From Leishmania donovani (Eukaryota; Euglenozoa; Kinetoplastea; Trypanosomatida; Trypanosomatidae), in contig NC_018256.1 of NCBI RefSeq assembly GCF_000227135.1, positions 657,646 through 721,645 of the forward strand: a DNA stretch of 64,000 nucleotides, in the 5' to 3' direction. The notes below the pieces were generated by a model that was not told where the DNA came from, made no database searches, and saw only the letters and a list, made by a program, of their open reading frames with translations. Made by a program: the position numbers and the translations under genes. Positions 40,701-50,923 of the stretch are shown piece by piece (the first letter of the stretch is position 1; every line of letters starts with the position of its first letter).

Positions 40701-41421
40701 GAGCGCCGCCAAAGATCTCCCCGTTCCACAAGAGGGAGGAGCGGTAGTCCCACGAATTGGCAGGGCCGTCTTCCTCGGCGTCCGTCTCGACGCTCACGTC
40801 GTAGGGCTGCGCGACGGTGGAGTGGCCGCGCAGACCAAGAACGGACGCGACTCCTGCAACCTCCGTGCGAACGTTTACGGCGGCGCTCGCGCGCACGGAC
40901 GCGTGCGGAGCAGCGGTGCTAGCTGTCGCGTCCCCGCCGTTCGTCATTACCGCGGATGACATCGGCGACACAGGATGCATCAGCGAGACGCCGCGGTCAG
41001 TGGGCACCTGACAGACCGCGGAGAAGGACCGCCGGGTGATGCCGTACGTGTTAGGACCACGGCGGCGCAGATTGTGAACCATTTCTGCGAAGAGGTCATT
41101 GACAGTTTCGCTGCTGTTGCTGCTGAGGAAGCTCTTCACATCCAACCCTGCCTGCGTGCACAGGCATGGAGTGAGACTGTGCGTCTGCCCCGCCCAGGAC
41201 GAAAAAGGGGTGGCGCAGCTGACACCGTTGGAGGGGTGGCTGCGGCTCTGCTGCTGCACCACCTCGTCCTGTGGCGGAAAAAAGGGATTCGAGTGTGAAG
41301 CCGCCGTGCTAGACTTTGTTGACCGCTGCTGCGATTCGTTTTGCGGTGAAGCTAGCACCGGCGTAGTTGTGGTCGCGGCGTTCACGAGCTTCTGCCTCAC
41401 AAGAAGGCAGATGCCGCACAT
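37720..41421 (-). CDS. ASNSD1: ASNSD1-type asparagine synthetase domain protein (Ntn amidotransferase plus PP-loop)
   Basis: 1233 residues. The start MCGICLLV gives an N-terminal Cys after Met removal, the nucleophile of class II glutamine amidotransferases. DLFAEMVHNLRRRGPNTYGI and WNGEIFGG continue that domain. The synthetase-like half begins with a PP-loop SGGIDC at 673-678 (ILFSGGIDCTVIAAL). It carries VLLGMGADETLGGYTRYRR (about 1035-1055), RNLGRDDRITMDSGREPRFPYLDE, and ends with KRAIQFGSRVAERK, all very close to animal ASNSD1. ASNSD1 is distinct from true asparagine synthetase and its reaction is not established. The protein is about twice the length of human ASNSD1 (about 640) because of long S/T/A-rich inserts in both halves. 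The frame is open to 41652, but the nucleophile rule fixes the ATG at 41421. Confidence 0.92.
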   Translation of the reverse strand: MCGICLLVRQKLVNAATTTTPVLASPQNESQQRSTKSSTAASHSNPFFPPQDEVVQQQSRSHPSNGVSCATPFSSWAGQTHSLTPCLCTQAGLDVKSFLSSNSSETVNDLFAEMVHNLRRRGPNTYGITRRSFSAVCQVPTDRGVSLMHPVSPMSSAVMTNGGDATASTAAPHASVRASAAVNVRTEVAGVASVLGLRGHSTVAQPYDVSVETDAEEDGPANSWDYRSSLLWNGEIFGGALCPPPWGSDTVLLASRLSQMELECVNMAQETPSGPKLPPLAQRQRIFLRKCTTLFEQQVEGPYSFIFIATRLRLAIFGRDPLGRHSLLTHVRVTVPPLNAEHECTATGVGPAATHEFPAELDVQLIVSSVGVQHRPPASSTDPTSALSSSSKITSSTTSLLPQPGDAAKVNVDGAVKSKRPRHERAASTTTSLETTPPLPSPPVLRPGELSSRSTVDEHDDEAGDVAGAGYREACWQEVGVTGLFAVPLQAPLVYRDTAAAAAQEVEAWSADLAGSEGSAVHQSPNLHPVCFSAATVMNGAGDGYQTTLRAAHVMLLHCPWQRSNHLVHPLLRTVGLPMVPHEPPSFELILAHEEIAVLPEPLLQWARHLMKSIQPEEALDQRWVDWAAAHYMLALAVSMHRRITVANAGAVDGRDAQELTTARRRPLCILFSGGIDCTVIAALAHYLLPVETPIELVNVAFGETPEQAPDRVAAFRSMEELLRLPLLHTSGDDAGGGGAGAAAAPPEREWRLILVDVPSKSTVDSAHIKDLLVPRHTVMDLDIGTALWYAARASGRMQNLRPSDVARSGTPVTTTGRGSPTSASTPVRIGMGSPTVTLDEFSKHFRAYTGATPVASFPPDSATPGARLPGSSSALLTSNAVHATAATLSTSSSSGSVDPDSVANAQKYQILVDVLVKEGRSGSGPHTPVLLSTLGKEYSLFLHPHIKRYGYKKLGSFLNDAAKAGYVKFAPDAPSKAVRLCRPCDMQRATAVPPSPWFMTEYMKAKEPVRAPDGSMQPPLPCPGTYQESYVSQAKVVLLGMGADETLGGYTRYRRFFQREGMQGARRELERDFARLWQRNLGRDDRITMDSGREPRFPYLDEGVVRTLEWIVLKRRNNILSTHELLSRHTAKSGVAGADPALPTSPTSSSSLRLGTASNPHEAAQLLTSDEVLQLALEPIVSFRLNLGEGDKRVLRRVATVLGLSDVTHLQKRAIQFGSRVAERKIKGTSDF

Positions 41422-41467
41422 CTGGTTTCGACCTTGACGGAGGTGGGCGAAGGCGTGAATGGTGCTC

Positions 41468-41507
41468 ACTTGGAGAATATGGCGTGAACAGAGTAAAAAA
41501 GAAAACA
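41468..41507 (-). promoter_or_regulatory. Putative trans-splice acceptor of the ASNSD1-like gene
   Basis: Minus-strand polypyrimidine tract (gttttcttttttactct, about 41507-41490) with the first AG at 41469-41470, giving a leader of about 47 nt. This agrees with the ATG at 41421 being the true start and excludes the longer ORF to 41652. Confidence 0.5.
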
Positions 41508-42263
41508 CGCTCGAGGAGCACAGCGCCACGAGAACCCGCGAAGACTTCAGCAACACGAGCTCGAAGCAACAAAGGGATGTAAACACACCAAAGAATAAGG
41601 ATGACCGAAAAGAAAAGGTTACGAAGGAGCGAGAGGAAACCACGGAGGACACGCAAGTCCTTGCCGGCGTCCACTGATCGCTTGCGCTACGAGATGCGCG
41701 TGCGCAGAGGTCGAGAAAGAGAGGGGGTCAATGAAAAGGGCGTGTATAAAACGGAGAGGAGAGCCTGGCGGATCGCATGAGCAAAAGGGAAGAAGACCAA
41801 AAAAAGTGGGGGAGGGGGGGCGGTAGTCTACATCAACGGAGTCGCTACTCCGAAGCCTCTTGGTCTTTACCCCTTCCCCCTGTTTACTCCGATCGCCAAA
41901 ACTCGTAGCATATGGGATGGCGCCCCGCAGGTCGCGCACGCTTCCATCTCTCCCCATGCAACAAGCGAAGGCACTGATCGGCCTCGCATGAATTGTGCTT
42001 CGTTGCCTTCGCTATTTTTCGTTGCTTGCACAGTACGTGTATGAGATTTATCACCCTTCAACAATGCCGACGAGTGCTACCTCGAGTCTACAGTGCGCTC
42101 GCTTGCCCACACTGATGAGCACAAACACACGCACACACGTATACCTTTGCGCATGCTTTCTCGTCATCTGTAAAGTCTTTTCACTACCACGCTACATGAG
42201 CATCCTTATCCAAGCCGCAGACACTTCATAGACGACTGAAAAACTGGAGTCTCACTTGCTTTC

Positions 42264-42361
42264 CTGCTCACAAGATCTCGAACCCTCGCATTCCCTCCTC
42301 CACCATTTCGCCGGCCGCTGCAGTTTTGCCGACTGACGCAACGACTGCGCTACAAGAGCAC
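42264..42361 (-). other. tRNA-like sequence (A-box and B-box), not a clear tRNA gene
   Basis: On the minus strand TAGCGCAGTCG matches an A-box, and about 60 nt further GGTTCGAGATC resembles a B-box (GGTTCGANTCC). TGCTC (42361-42357) and GAGCA (42269-42265) could pair as an acceptor-like stem. A four-base D-stem can be drawn, but no anticodon arm with U33 forms and the T-stem is poor. It could be a degenerate tRNA, a tRNA-derived repeat, or chance. Confidence 0.2.
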
Positions 42362-44153
42362 CATATGTGCTGAAACCGGCTTGAAGACCACGAAACAGAA
42401 CGGCAGCACTACAGACTACGCCCTGGAAAAGTGATCTGTAATAAACGCCGCCCACGATTTATGTACGGATGCGCTCCTTCTCTTCTAGTTCCGACTGACG
42501 CACGACCCGCTTTTACGCAACGCTAAGTGGGCTCTTCTTTCCTCTCATTCCTTTCGTCAAGTCAAGTGGCGTACCGCGGCCAGTGGGGTTGTGAAAGCAC
42601 AGACTCCCTCCCGCAAAAAAAAGCAAGAAAAACGCTCACAGCATTCCACGCACGCGCACCTGCCAAAAACACCAAAGAGAACACAGAACACACGTTCCGA
42701 AGCGTTTTCCGAAGTGCTGGGGAAAAAAGGAAGCGAGAGGACAGGAAATCCTTCGCTCTCCACAAAAAAAAAAAGAAAAACGCAGCGCGTCTTCGGTGTC
42801 TGATAAGGGATCGAAGAAGAGCAGAAATGAAAGACAAGCGACGCACAGACACACAGCGGCCGAGGAAGCGAGAGGGCAACACGTGAAGCAAAACAAAAGA
42901 AAAAGCATATATTGCGGCTTCTTCGGATGGGAGTAGCTGTGATGTGCGTGCGTTTGCTAGGCGCGCGGAGAACGAACGCGGCGATCCCCAAGCAGAATGC
43001 AATGGGGGCCACGCAAGAGGACGGCACTCCAGCATACACGGAGAGCCCACCCCATCGAGAGAAGCGAGACACGCATAAGTGAACACACAGAAACAAAAGG
43101 GAAAGAGTCATGCTCTGCTTAAAAAAAAAAACGAGAACGAAAAAAAAATAACGGACATGCATTCGAGGGAAGGAGAGGACGAAAAAGAGGAAAGACGGAT
43201 ACTCGAAGGCTGGCCAAAATAGACACTCTCGAATACACACATAGAAGCACACGAGGCTCAGAAGAAAACGGCATGCGTCGTGTGTGCTCTCATCCTCCTC
43301 TCCCTACAGGGGCTCTGCACACTCACGCAGCGTGCACGCACGGCTCGGAGAATGAAATAACCGCAGCAGCAGCGACCCCGAGGACGGAGGGCGCTAATGA
43401 AGCCCGACAAGAGGTACAGGGGAGCGAAGGTGAGATCTGCCCCGAAAGACCGAAAGAGAGAAACCATTACGCGAGGCCGCTTCTACTACGATCCATTTCG
43501 CACGAAGAGCACATCGAAAACGAACGAAAAACGCGCGTCGTTCGTAACACGCGCTCACTCAGCGCCCATCAATGTGCAGCGCTTCCTTCACGAGCATTTC
43601 CGATTTCCGGAGGTACGGGGAGGAGGGGGAGGGGGAGCGGAGCGGTTAGATAGAAACGCAGCAGTGCTTACGGAAGCAAGACACTGTGAACCTCTGCATC
43701 CACGCCACATTCCAAGGCTGCAAGATTTATTTCGTATTTGCAACCCGGTTGAAGGTCCTGCCGCCGCACCCCTCCGACTGCAGAGAGCCCCCATCTCACA
43801 CGCGATTGGCCACATCGCCCCACTGCATCTCTCCGGTTTGAGCTCATCACTTGCACACCCCATTAGTGTTTAGCTTAAAGACACGGATCTTCTTTCCGGA
43901 GCTTCTCAAGGTGTCCTTCTTCCTTCTGCCTCGAGGGGGCGGCCAACTCTTCGTCCATACGTCATGCGTTCCGGCACATCCACGAAAAACAGAAGAGGCT
44001 AGCTGTAGTAGTAGTATTAGCACTAACAAGCAAGAATAAAACAAGGAGTGGTGTTACTTAGAGGCAGAGTGGTGCGCGAAGATATCGTGTAAGTTAGCGA
44101 CCAGTGCTTAGCCAAGACGAGGAAAACAAAACGAGAGAGCGAGCGCCATTAAC

Positions 44154-44238
44154 ATGACGTGTTGCATAAATCTCCTGTCCCCCTTTTTCCTCCGCACCTC
44201 GAATGTGGTAGGTAGGTAGGGAGAGCGACAAGGCAAAC
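44154..44238. repeat. Shared MFS-spacer element, copy 1
   Basis: About 85 bp beginning tgacgtgttgcataaatctc and running through ccccctttttcctc to gtaggtaggtaggga. It is about 85 percent identical to 50838-50923. Both lie on the 3' side of an MFS gene in the same orientation, so this may be a conserved 3'-UTR or processing element of the paralogous transcripts. Confidence 0.55.
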
Positions 44239-44423
44239 AACGCCGACGAAAGTGGCGGCGGCGACAGTTGCAAAGTGGAAAAAAAAAAGAAGACGGGAAA
44301 CACAGCTAAAAAAGAATGCAACGCGCGCACGCACAGACAAGAGAAAAACAAAAGAAAAACGAAAGAAACATCGAGAGACGAAAAGCGGTAAGTCAATCCA
44401 CAGCAAAAGAGAGAGAGTAGACA

Positions 44424-44457
44424 TACATCCATATATATATATATATATATGGATGTA
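44424..44457. repeat. Perfect 34-bp AT-rich palindrome
   Basis: tacatcc followed by an (AT)n core and ggatgta, with two 17-base arms that are exact inverted repeats. It would form a stable hairpin in RNA from either strand. It lies about 0.8 kb downstream of the stop of the MFS gene at 45278. Confidence 0.85.
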
Positions 44458-45277
44458 CCTCAGCATACCGCCCAAGAAGAACGCCAACTCCGCCAGCGGT
44501 ATGCTGTGTTACCTATTCGTCGGCGCGAAAGCAAGAAACACAGAGGCAAACTTCTTTTTCATTTTTTTGTTTGTTCCTGTGTGTGTGTGTGTGTTTTCCT
44601 TGCTGTCGCTAAATGGGTTCTCCTCACCTCCCGCTCATCTGGTGTTTTTACACCGCTGTGTAGGTGACGTACAAAAAACATTCATTTATTGATTCCAACT
44701 TCTTTTGCGTTCTCAGATTCGCTTAGTCTTTTTTTTTCTGCCACGCTGTCGCTTGCTCTCTCGCACACGCAATACGCAAGCATTCGGATGGGGGAGGGGC
44801 GATCATACACTGTCTTGCCACCTCCCTTTCTTTTTGATTTCCTATTTTTTCCTTGTTTGTTTTTGGGTGTGTCGTGTTTTCTTTTCCAAGGCAGCATAGC
44901 GCACTGTGACGCGGCGCACGCTGTATTTCACATTTTCTTTCTCTTACGGCGGGAGGGAGAGAGAGGAATCGCCTTTGCAGGTCTCTCGCTGTGGAAGCTC
45001 TCGCGAGGGAGCCACGAAGAAAGATTGCATGAAAGAAATGGGAGGGGAGGAGACACCAGAAGGCCAAGAGCAGAACTCGAGAACGACGATCCTGGAGCTT
45101 AAACCGGAGCAGACGAGAAGGGAGGCGCCGACCTTCTTCGGCACGGTTGCACGTCCCTCATGCTTTTCTTTTTCTGTCCGGCTGTACCCTCCATCACTGC
45201 TGAGTATGCAGACGTGCGCGTGCCACTCCCCTCGCCAACCGATGTGCCTGCTAGGTGCAAACCCTGTCCACCGGTGG

Positions 45278-47296
45278 TCAGTCGCTCTTGTTCTTCGCCT
45301 CCAGCGCCAGCGCCGCCTCGGCCTGCTTCGCCCGCTCCTGGCGCACGAAGCGGCGGAAGCGGAGGTGCACCAAGACGGCCGCTATCGTGGACATGGCGTT
45401 CACTGCCATGAGGATAAGCATCTGATTCCGCACACACGACGGCTGGTTGCAGTTGGGGGCTGTGCCAAGGCGGCTGGCCTCCTTGTCGAACATGCCGCCA
45501 AACATAAAGCGGTTTAGGGCAATGGTGCTGACAAAGCCAGAGGAGAACATGAAGTTGTAGTGCTTGCCAATGTCGTTCGCGTAGACGATGCGCACGCTCA
45601 GAGCACCAAGGCCCCAGCCCATACCGGTGCCTATGGAGCCAAGCAGGAAGGGCAGGACAAGACCCTCCGCTGGGATCACCGCAAAGAAGAGGTAGGAGGC
45701 GAACAGCAGCACCGCACCAACTGGAAGGAAGGTGGTCGTCAAGATCTCGTTCGTGGAGGTCGCCTTGCGCCGAATGAGCCACATGTCCAGAATGCCGCTG
45801 ACGATACGGCCGATGGCGCTGCCGACGCCGATGAGGGCGACATAGAGAGAGAGGCGGGACTGGTCATACACGCCGAAGTTCTTACTGCGGTAGATCTGCG
45901 CTGCGTTCATCTGCATCACGGTGCCGGTGCCCCACATGCCGAAGAAACTGACCCAGAAGAGCCACAGATCGATCGTGAGGAGGTTGCGCCAGAACGATTG
46001 GTAGTATTGCGGGTCGCCGGCAACGTTCGTCTGCGGCGCAGGAGCGGCTCCCTCTTCCCTCTCCACAGTATCCGACATCCGCGGACTTGCCGCCTCGTCC
46101 TCCTCGTAGGTTTGCATCCCATTGGCAATCTCACCACCCCCTTTCAACGCCATCGCATGAACGTCAGCCGCATTCGCGCTGCCTGCGCCGCCAACACGCT
46201 GCCCGTCAGTTGGGTTCTGCACGGTCGTCGGCTCCCTGCTGACGCTGCTCCGCTGCTGCGCGGCGTCGCCGGCATCCGCCGCCGCCTCCATCTCATCGAC
46301 GTCCGCAAACTTGGCCTCGCGGACAGCCTCAGCCTCCTCCGGCACATCGTCCGAGTAACCAAGGCTGGGGAAGTCGGGGTGCCGCTTCTTGATGACGGGG
46401 TAGCGCCCGAGGAACTGGATCGGTAGCGCCATGAGGGAGAAGAGCGCTAGCAGAAACACCGCTATCACAGAGATGACGAGGTAGCCACTCTTCTTGGTGG
46501 GCACGTAACCTGTCACGATCGAGCTGATGGCGAGGAAGATGAGGTTGGCACCGACCATGAAGCAACCAATGTACAGACGCCGGGCAGAGGCGTGCTGCTT
46601 GCCGTAGACAGCCAACGTGGCCTTCCTCTCAGCGGCCTGCTCCTCGGTGAGGCGGTTCCGCCGAAACTGGCACGGTGTGTACGGGGCGAGGTCAATAAAA
46701 TAGCAGCCCAGCAAGGCGCAGAAAAACATCTGCGCGCCGACAAAGTAGGCGTAGCCCGAGTAGTTGCTTTCGTGCTTCGCGCCCAGGTTAAGGAACCAGC
46801 CGTTGAAGTACGCCATGAGCACCGATGTGCCAAGGCCTGAGAAGGTCTTCTGGATAATCACCATATACCCGCGTTCCAGCGGAAAGTTGACCATGAGCGG
46901 CATCAACGTTGCCACGTCCATGGCTGGGCATCCGAAGTACAAGATGGCATTGAAGATGCAAAACTGGATGAGGGCCATTTCTTTGCTCTTGCTCGTGATG
47001 ATGTCGTCGAAAGCGAGCCCAAAGAAAAGGAAGCCGAGAAAACCCAAAAACCCGGCAATCGGAAACAGCACCTTCGGCCCGGCAAAGTCGAACAACATGC
47101 CGGCAAAGAAGACAAGATAGCCGCAGCAGTTGCCCACGGTGCTGATCGTTGTGATGTCCGCCTGATTGAAGCTGTATTTGCTCCGCAGGTGCTCCGTGAA
47201 GATGCTGAAACCATACGTGGAGCTGATAGCAAGCCCCACATACACGCCGGCCATCAGCATCCGTGACCGATAGAGCTCATCGACAACGAGCTTCAT
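45278..47296 (-). CDS. Major facilitator superfamily transporter, Nodulin-like family
   Basis: A 672-residue polytopic membrane protein with about 12 predicted transmembrane segments in two halves. The central hydrophilic loop of about 150 residues is rich in A, E and D (VPEEAEAVREAKFADVDEMEAAAD ...). The N-terminal YVGLAISSTYGFSIFTEHLRSKYSF and the second-half DIGKHYNFMFSSGF are characteristic of Nodulin-like MFS proteins, which are numerous in trypanosomatids. The substrate is unknown. It is a clear paralogue of the genes at 55.4 and 63.6 kb: the DPQYYQSFW and DIGKHYNFM blocks align, but overall divergence is high. ATG at 47296. A pyrimidine-rich tract on the minus strand about 140 nt upstream (47460-47434) may serve trans-splicing. 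Confidence 0.9.
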   Translation of the reverse strand: MKLVVDELYRSRMLMAGVYVGLAISSTYGFSIFTEHLRSKYSFNQADITTISTVGNCCGYLVFFAGMLFDFAGPKVLFPIAGFLGFLGFLFFGLAFDDIITSKSKEMALIQFCIFNAILYFGCPAMDVATLMPLMVNFPLERGYMVIIQKTFSGLGTSVLMAYFNGWFLNLGAKHESNYSGYAYFVGAQMFFCALLGCYFIDLAPYTPCQFRRNRLTEEQAAERKATLAVYGKQHASARRLYIGCFMVGANLIFLAISSIVTGYVPTKKSGYLVISVIAVFLLALFSLMALPIQFLGRYPVIKKRHPDFPSLGYSDDVPEEAEAVREAKFADVDEMEAAADAGDAAQQRSSVSREPTTVQNPTDGQRVGGAGSANAADVHAMALKGGGEIANGMQTYEEDEAASPRMSDTVEREEGAAPAPQTNVAGDPQYYQSFWRNLLTIDLWLFWVSFFGMWGTGTVMQMNAAQIYRSKNFGVYDQSRLSLYVALIGVGSAIGRIVSGILDMWLIRRKATSTNEILTTTFLPVGAVLLFASYLFFAVIPAEGLVLPFLLGSIGTGMGWGLGALSVRIVYANDIGKHYNFMFSSGFVSTIALNRFMFGGMFDKEASRLGTAPNCNQPSCVRNQMLILMAVNAMSTIAAVLVHLRFRRFVRQERAKQAEAALALEAKNKSD

Positions 47297-50200
47297 GATG
47301 CACTTCGTACTTTTTTGTGGCGTTTTCGTTTTATATTTGCTTTTTTTTTTGGGGGGTTAAGAGAGCTAGTGCCGTGGTTAAGCGGCTCCTTTCCTTCGCG
47401 AAGAGGAAACAACCGGAAATAAGAAGAGATCAGTGGAGGAGAGGGGAGGAGGGGGAGGGACGTGATCCGCTATGGAACAGTGAAAAAGAAATACACACAC
47501 ACAAAGCAAACGTCGGGATGGCGCAGAAATGGAGAGTGGTGTGGTGAATTCAGGAGGGGAAGGGGAGGAGGGCTACAGTGACGTGTGAGTGATGGGGCAG
47601 GATGAAATGGTGCCGTCAGAGAGGGGCAAAGGGGGATGAGGAAGACAGCGAAAGGGGGCAGGGGTTTGACATGCGATTGCTTCACCCAACACACACCTAT
47701 CGTACTCAAGACGGTGAGATGCGCGACACGGCTGATTGAGTGCAGGTTCACTTCCTCGACAATTTTGCAGGCAACTAAGAGATAGGAGAGAGGAGAGGGC
47801 GGAAAAGGAGTCGGGGGACAACAAGCGCTACGGTCGCGCGTACGTTGAGCATAAACTGAGGTGGAGAGAGGGATCAGCTGTCAAAGGAGGGCGGGATTCC
47901 CGTGCGTGTCCAAAGAGACGCCAAGTGTAAGCAGACGCATGTATTTGCGTGGGTGTGGATGTTGGTGCGTGTCGAAAGAGGCACCCGGAGAGAGGGAGAA
48001 GGAAGCGCAGGAGGAGATGTGGACAGGTAATGGCGTCGCGCGCAAAGGCGAGAACAGAAATCATCCGAGCCTGGTCGCATAAAACCCATTGGATGTGTCG
48101 TACTGCACGGTGTAGCCATTGGGTTAGTCATGAGACTACCCCATTCGGCGACACGCTTAGCGACGAGAAATCGAATGAGTGAGTGATGAGGCAAGAGACA
48201 CGCGCTACAGCCTCCTATCCTCATCTGACGGGCCACCTTTCACAGAGGAGAGCGTCACAAATGTGCGGTTGTTCAGCTGTGTGTCTTTCCTTTCTGTTCT
48301 TGACGGTATCGCCGGGTCTTCACGCGGCTGAGACGCTCGACTGCCGGCGATGAAGGAGAAAGGGTAGGGTGCTGCCGACTGCGGTGTGTGAGAGGTAAAT
48401 CATAACGTGGCGGCCAAGAAAAAACGGGACGGGAGGATGCCACCACGCACTAGTTTCACACAGACCACATTTCTGTTGCTCTTGCCCGTTGTCGTTTCCT
48501 TGCGGCCTGCTCCCTCCGTCATCCCTTCCCCTCAACTCCTAGCTTCCACAAACGACGAGCTGACTCTGCTTGGGTTGACGGACAGAGAGGCACCGCGTGC
48601 GTATACGCGGACGCCAGCGCACAAGGATAGGGGAGAAAGAGAGCCAGACAGAAGGTGAGCACGCTAAAATACGCGAGGCATCCCTCCGTGCACGCACGTT
48701 TTTGATAGCGCTTCCGTGTGCGCATACTTTCCAGCCGTCGCTTCTCGCGAAGTTCCTATGGAGCAAGGCGTCACCATGATAACGAAGGGAAGACGACTCC
48801 TCAAACATCCTCGCTTTGCAGCCACAAACATTCCACACAAAGAGCCTCGCACAGGCCCAGCACATGCACTAGGCAGCTGAGGAAGTATCTCCAAAGGCTA
48901 TGACACTGAAGGCCCCATCGAAGAGGTGAAGGGAAGCAACAGAGAAAGCGAATAGGCGATTGAGAGGGCAAACTGCGAAGAGAGGCAGCAGAGCTGAGCG
49001 GAAGGCGGTTGGAGAGGGAAGGCGAAGCAGCAGCGCGGGTGCGAGCATGTCCTCCTCCACCTTCCCTCTCACTACCAATCGCTTTACACGCATGCCGTCT
49101 CCCGGGTCTCTCTCGCTTCCACCACCTTCTCCGTCGCACTCCAGTTCTTTGTCCTTTGTGAAGCTAGAGGGTCAGAAAGGAGCTGTGGCGGGAGAGCGTG
49201 CGCAACATACGCCCACACACCCACTCCGCACACAGCCAAAGCGGCTTCGGCACGAAGGCAACGGCAGCAACGCTCTTCTGCGCACCCCCTCGATGCGCCT
49301 CGAGTCCGTGGCAAACAGCACCACAACTACAGGTAAGCATGTGGGTCTCACCGCTGTCACCGTATACCTCGCCCTGTTTCGCTCTTATTCATCAGAAGGC
49401 CCCACGGGCGGCAGCACCATCCAAGTTGCGCCAACTCTCGCGCGCTCGCCTCCTCTCTCGCCACACATGCACATACGCATACGCCATGTGAGCTACAATG
49501 GACTCACCGGCAGACCCGATACAATCTCTGACCCCTTCAATGTATCGCACCCATCAGACGAAGTTGTATGCGGGTGTGTAGGTGTATGCGTGTCTCTGTG
49601 TATGAGCACTGCCTCTGCGCGTGCGTCCGCAGTGATGCGTGTACTCTACACACCCGCATGCAAAAGCGGGGGAATGCAATACCAGAATAGAGCCATTCGC
49701 CCTCAGCACTCAAGCGAGTGTGTTGCGCAGCCTTGTGCACCGAGAACACAGCCGGCGGTGCCCTCTACACCAGAAAACAAGCATGCTCAGGTGTGTGTGC
49801 GTGAAACAACGAAAAAGTGGAGAGTCGAAAGGGGGGGGGGACGGCGCGCATGCATGCATGTGTGTGTGTGTGTGTTGAGGAATAGAACGGAGACAAAGAG
49901 GGAGAGAGATAGGCAAGATGAATCCTTACGTGAGCAAAAATGAGGAACGCGCGCGCGTCCTCCAAGTACGGACAGAAAGCTCGCCGGGTGCACACGGCAC
50001 TCGAAGAGAAAAGGTCAGCGCTAGCGCGGACACACGCGCGGCTACACGGAGCATGGCTAGCACTGCACTTGAGAGTGGTACTCGCTGCCCGACCACGCCC
50101 ACAGGGCGTCTTGGCGACCGCCAAAAAAGGCAAGCGACGTCCTGCGCACATCCATGAGCACGGATCCGCAGTGACATGCACGTGAATGCGCCGAAATGCA

Positions 50201-50837
50201 CATTTTCGTTTTCTCGTTCGCTTCCTGCATCCTGAAACGTCACCTCCTTTTTTTTTGAGTGAAAGCACCGCTTCGCATGGCACTTTCGTCGGGAGTGCGC
50301 CTGACATCTCGCTGACGTATAACAGTAGGAAAACGGAGAGTAAACAGCGCAAAAAAAAAAACGTATAAACGCTAGAGAGGGGTCGGCGTGGGGCAAAGAG
50401 CATTCAGAGCGAGGCGAAAACACAAGAGAGAGGGAGAGAGATGCGGTGTGCAGCAGAAGAGGAGTCTTCGCTGCATGCTCGAGGTTTGTGCGCTCAGACA
50501 CGGAAGCGAGAAGAGGTCCGCGGTCGGCATTCCCGCCGTCGCTATACATCTGTCTGTGTGTGTGTGTGTGCAATGCAACATCTTTTTTCCCTCTCGATAT
50601 TCTCTGCTTATCCGCTGTGCCTTTGACTACTTCACTGTTCCACACGCTTCGCGACGTTGTCCTTCTCTGTCCTCGCTGGTTGGCTCAAAAACGACGATCT
50701 CCCCTGCACGTTCTATACTGTCATTTCAAGTAGTTCTGCGTGCCATGGTGATTCCGCCGCAAGCGCCGAAAAAAAAAAAGCAGATGTCAGGGCGCCCGTG
50801 CAGACGCAGCCGGAGTGAGGACGAGAGAGAGAGATTA

Positions 50838-50923
50838 CCATGACACGTCGCATAAATCTCCTGTCCCCCTTTTTCCTCTGCACCTCGAATGCGATAGGTA
50901 GGTAGGTAGAGAGAGAGAAGGCA
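50838..50923. repeat. Shared MFS-spacer element, copy 2
   Basis: Counterpart of 44154-44238 (cataaatctcctgtccccct is identical in both). It is followed at 50986-51013 by an imperfect hairpin with GCATATA / TATATGC ends, echoing the palindrome that follows copy 1. Confidence 0.55.

Larger units (their letters stand above)
41508..45277. other. Long spacer between the ASNSD1-like and MFS genes
   Basis: 3.8 kb with no protein gene supported. It holds a weak tRNA-like motif pair (42264-42361), an 85-bp element shared with the next MFS spacer (about 44154-44238), a perfect AT palindrome (44424-44457) and many A or T homopolymers. ORFs such as 42557-43252 on the minus strand are F/S/C-rich low-complexity translations. 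Confidence 0.55.

Noticed and set aside
41422..41652. 77-residue extension upstream of MCGIC in the ASNSD1-like gene
   Set aside because: The amidotransferase nucleophile must be residue 2, and a polypyrimidine-AG acceptor lies inside the extension.
48960..49943. 327-residue plus-strand ORF
   Set aside because: Low-complexity composition (T, S, C, R repeats from CA/GT tracts), opposite to the gene cluster, with competing ORFs in other frames.
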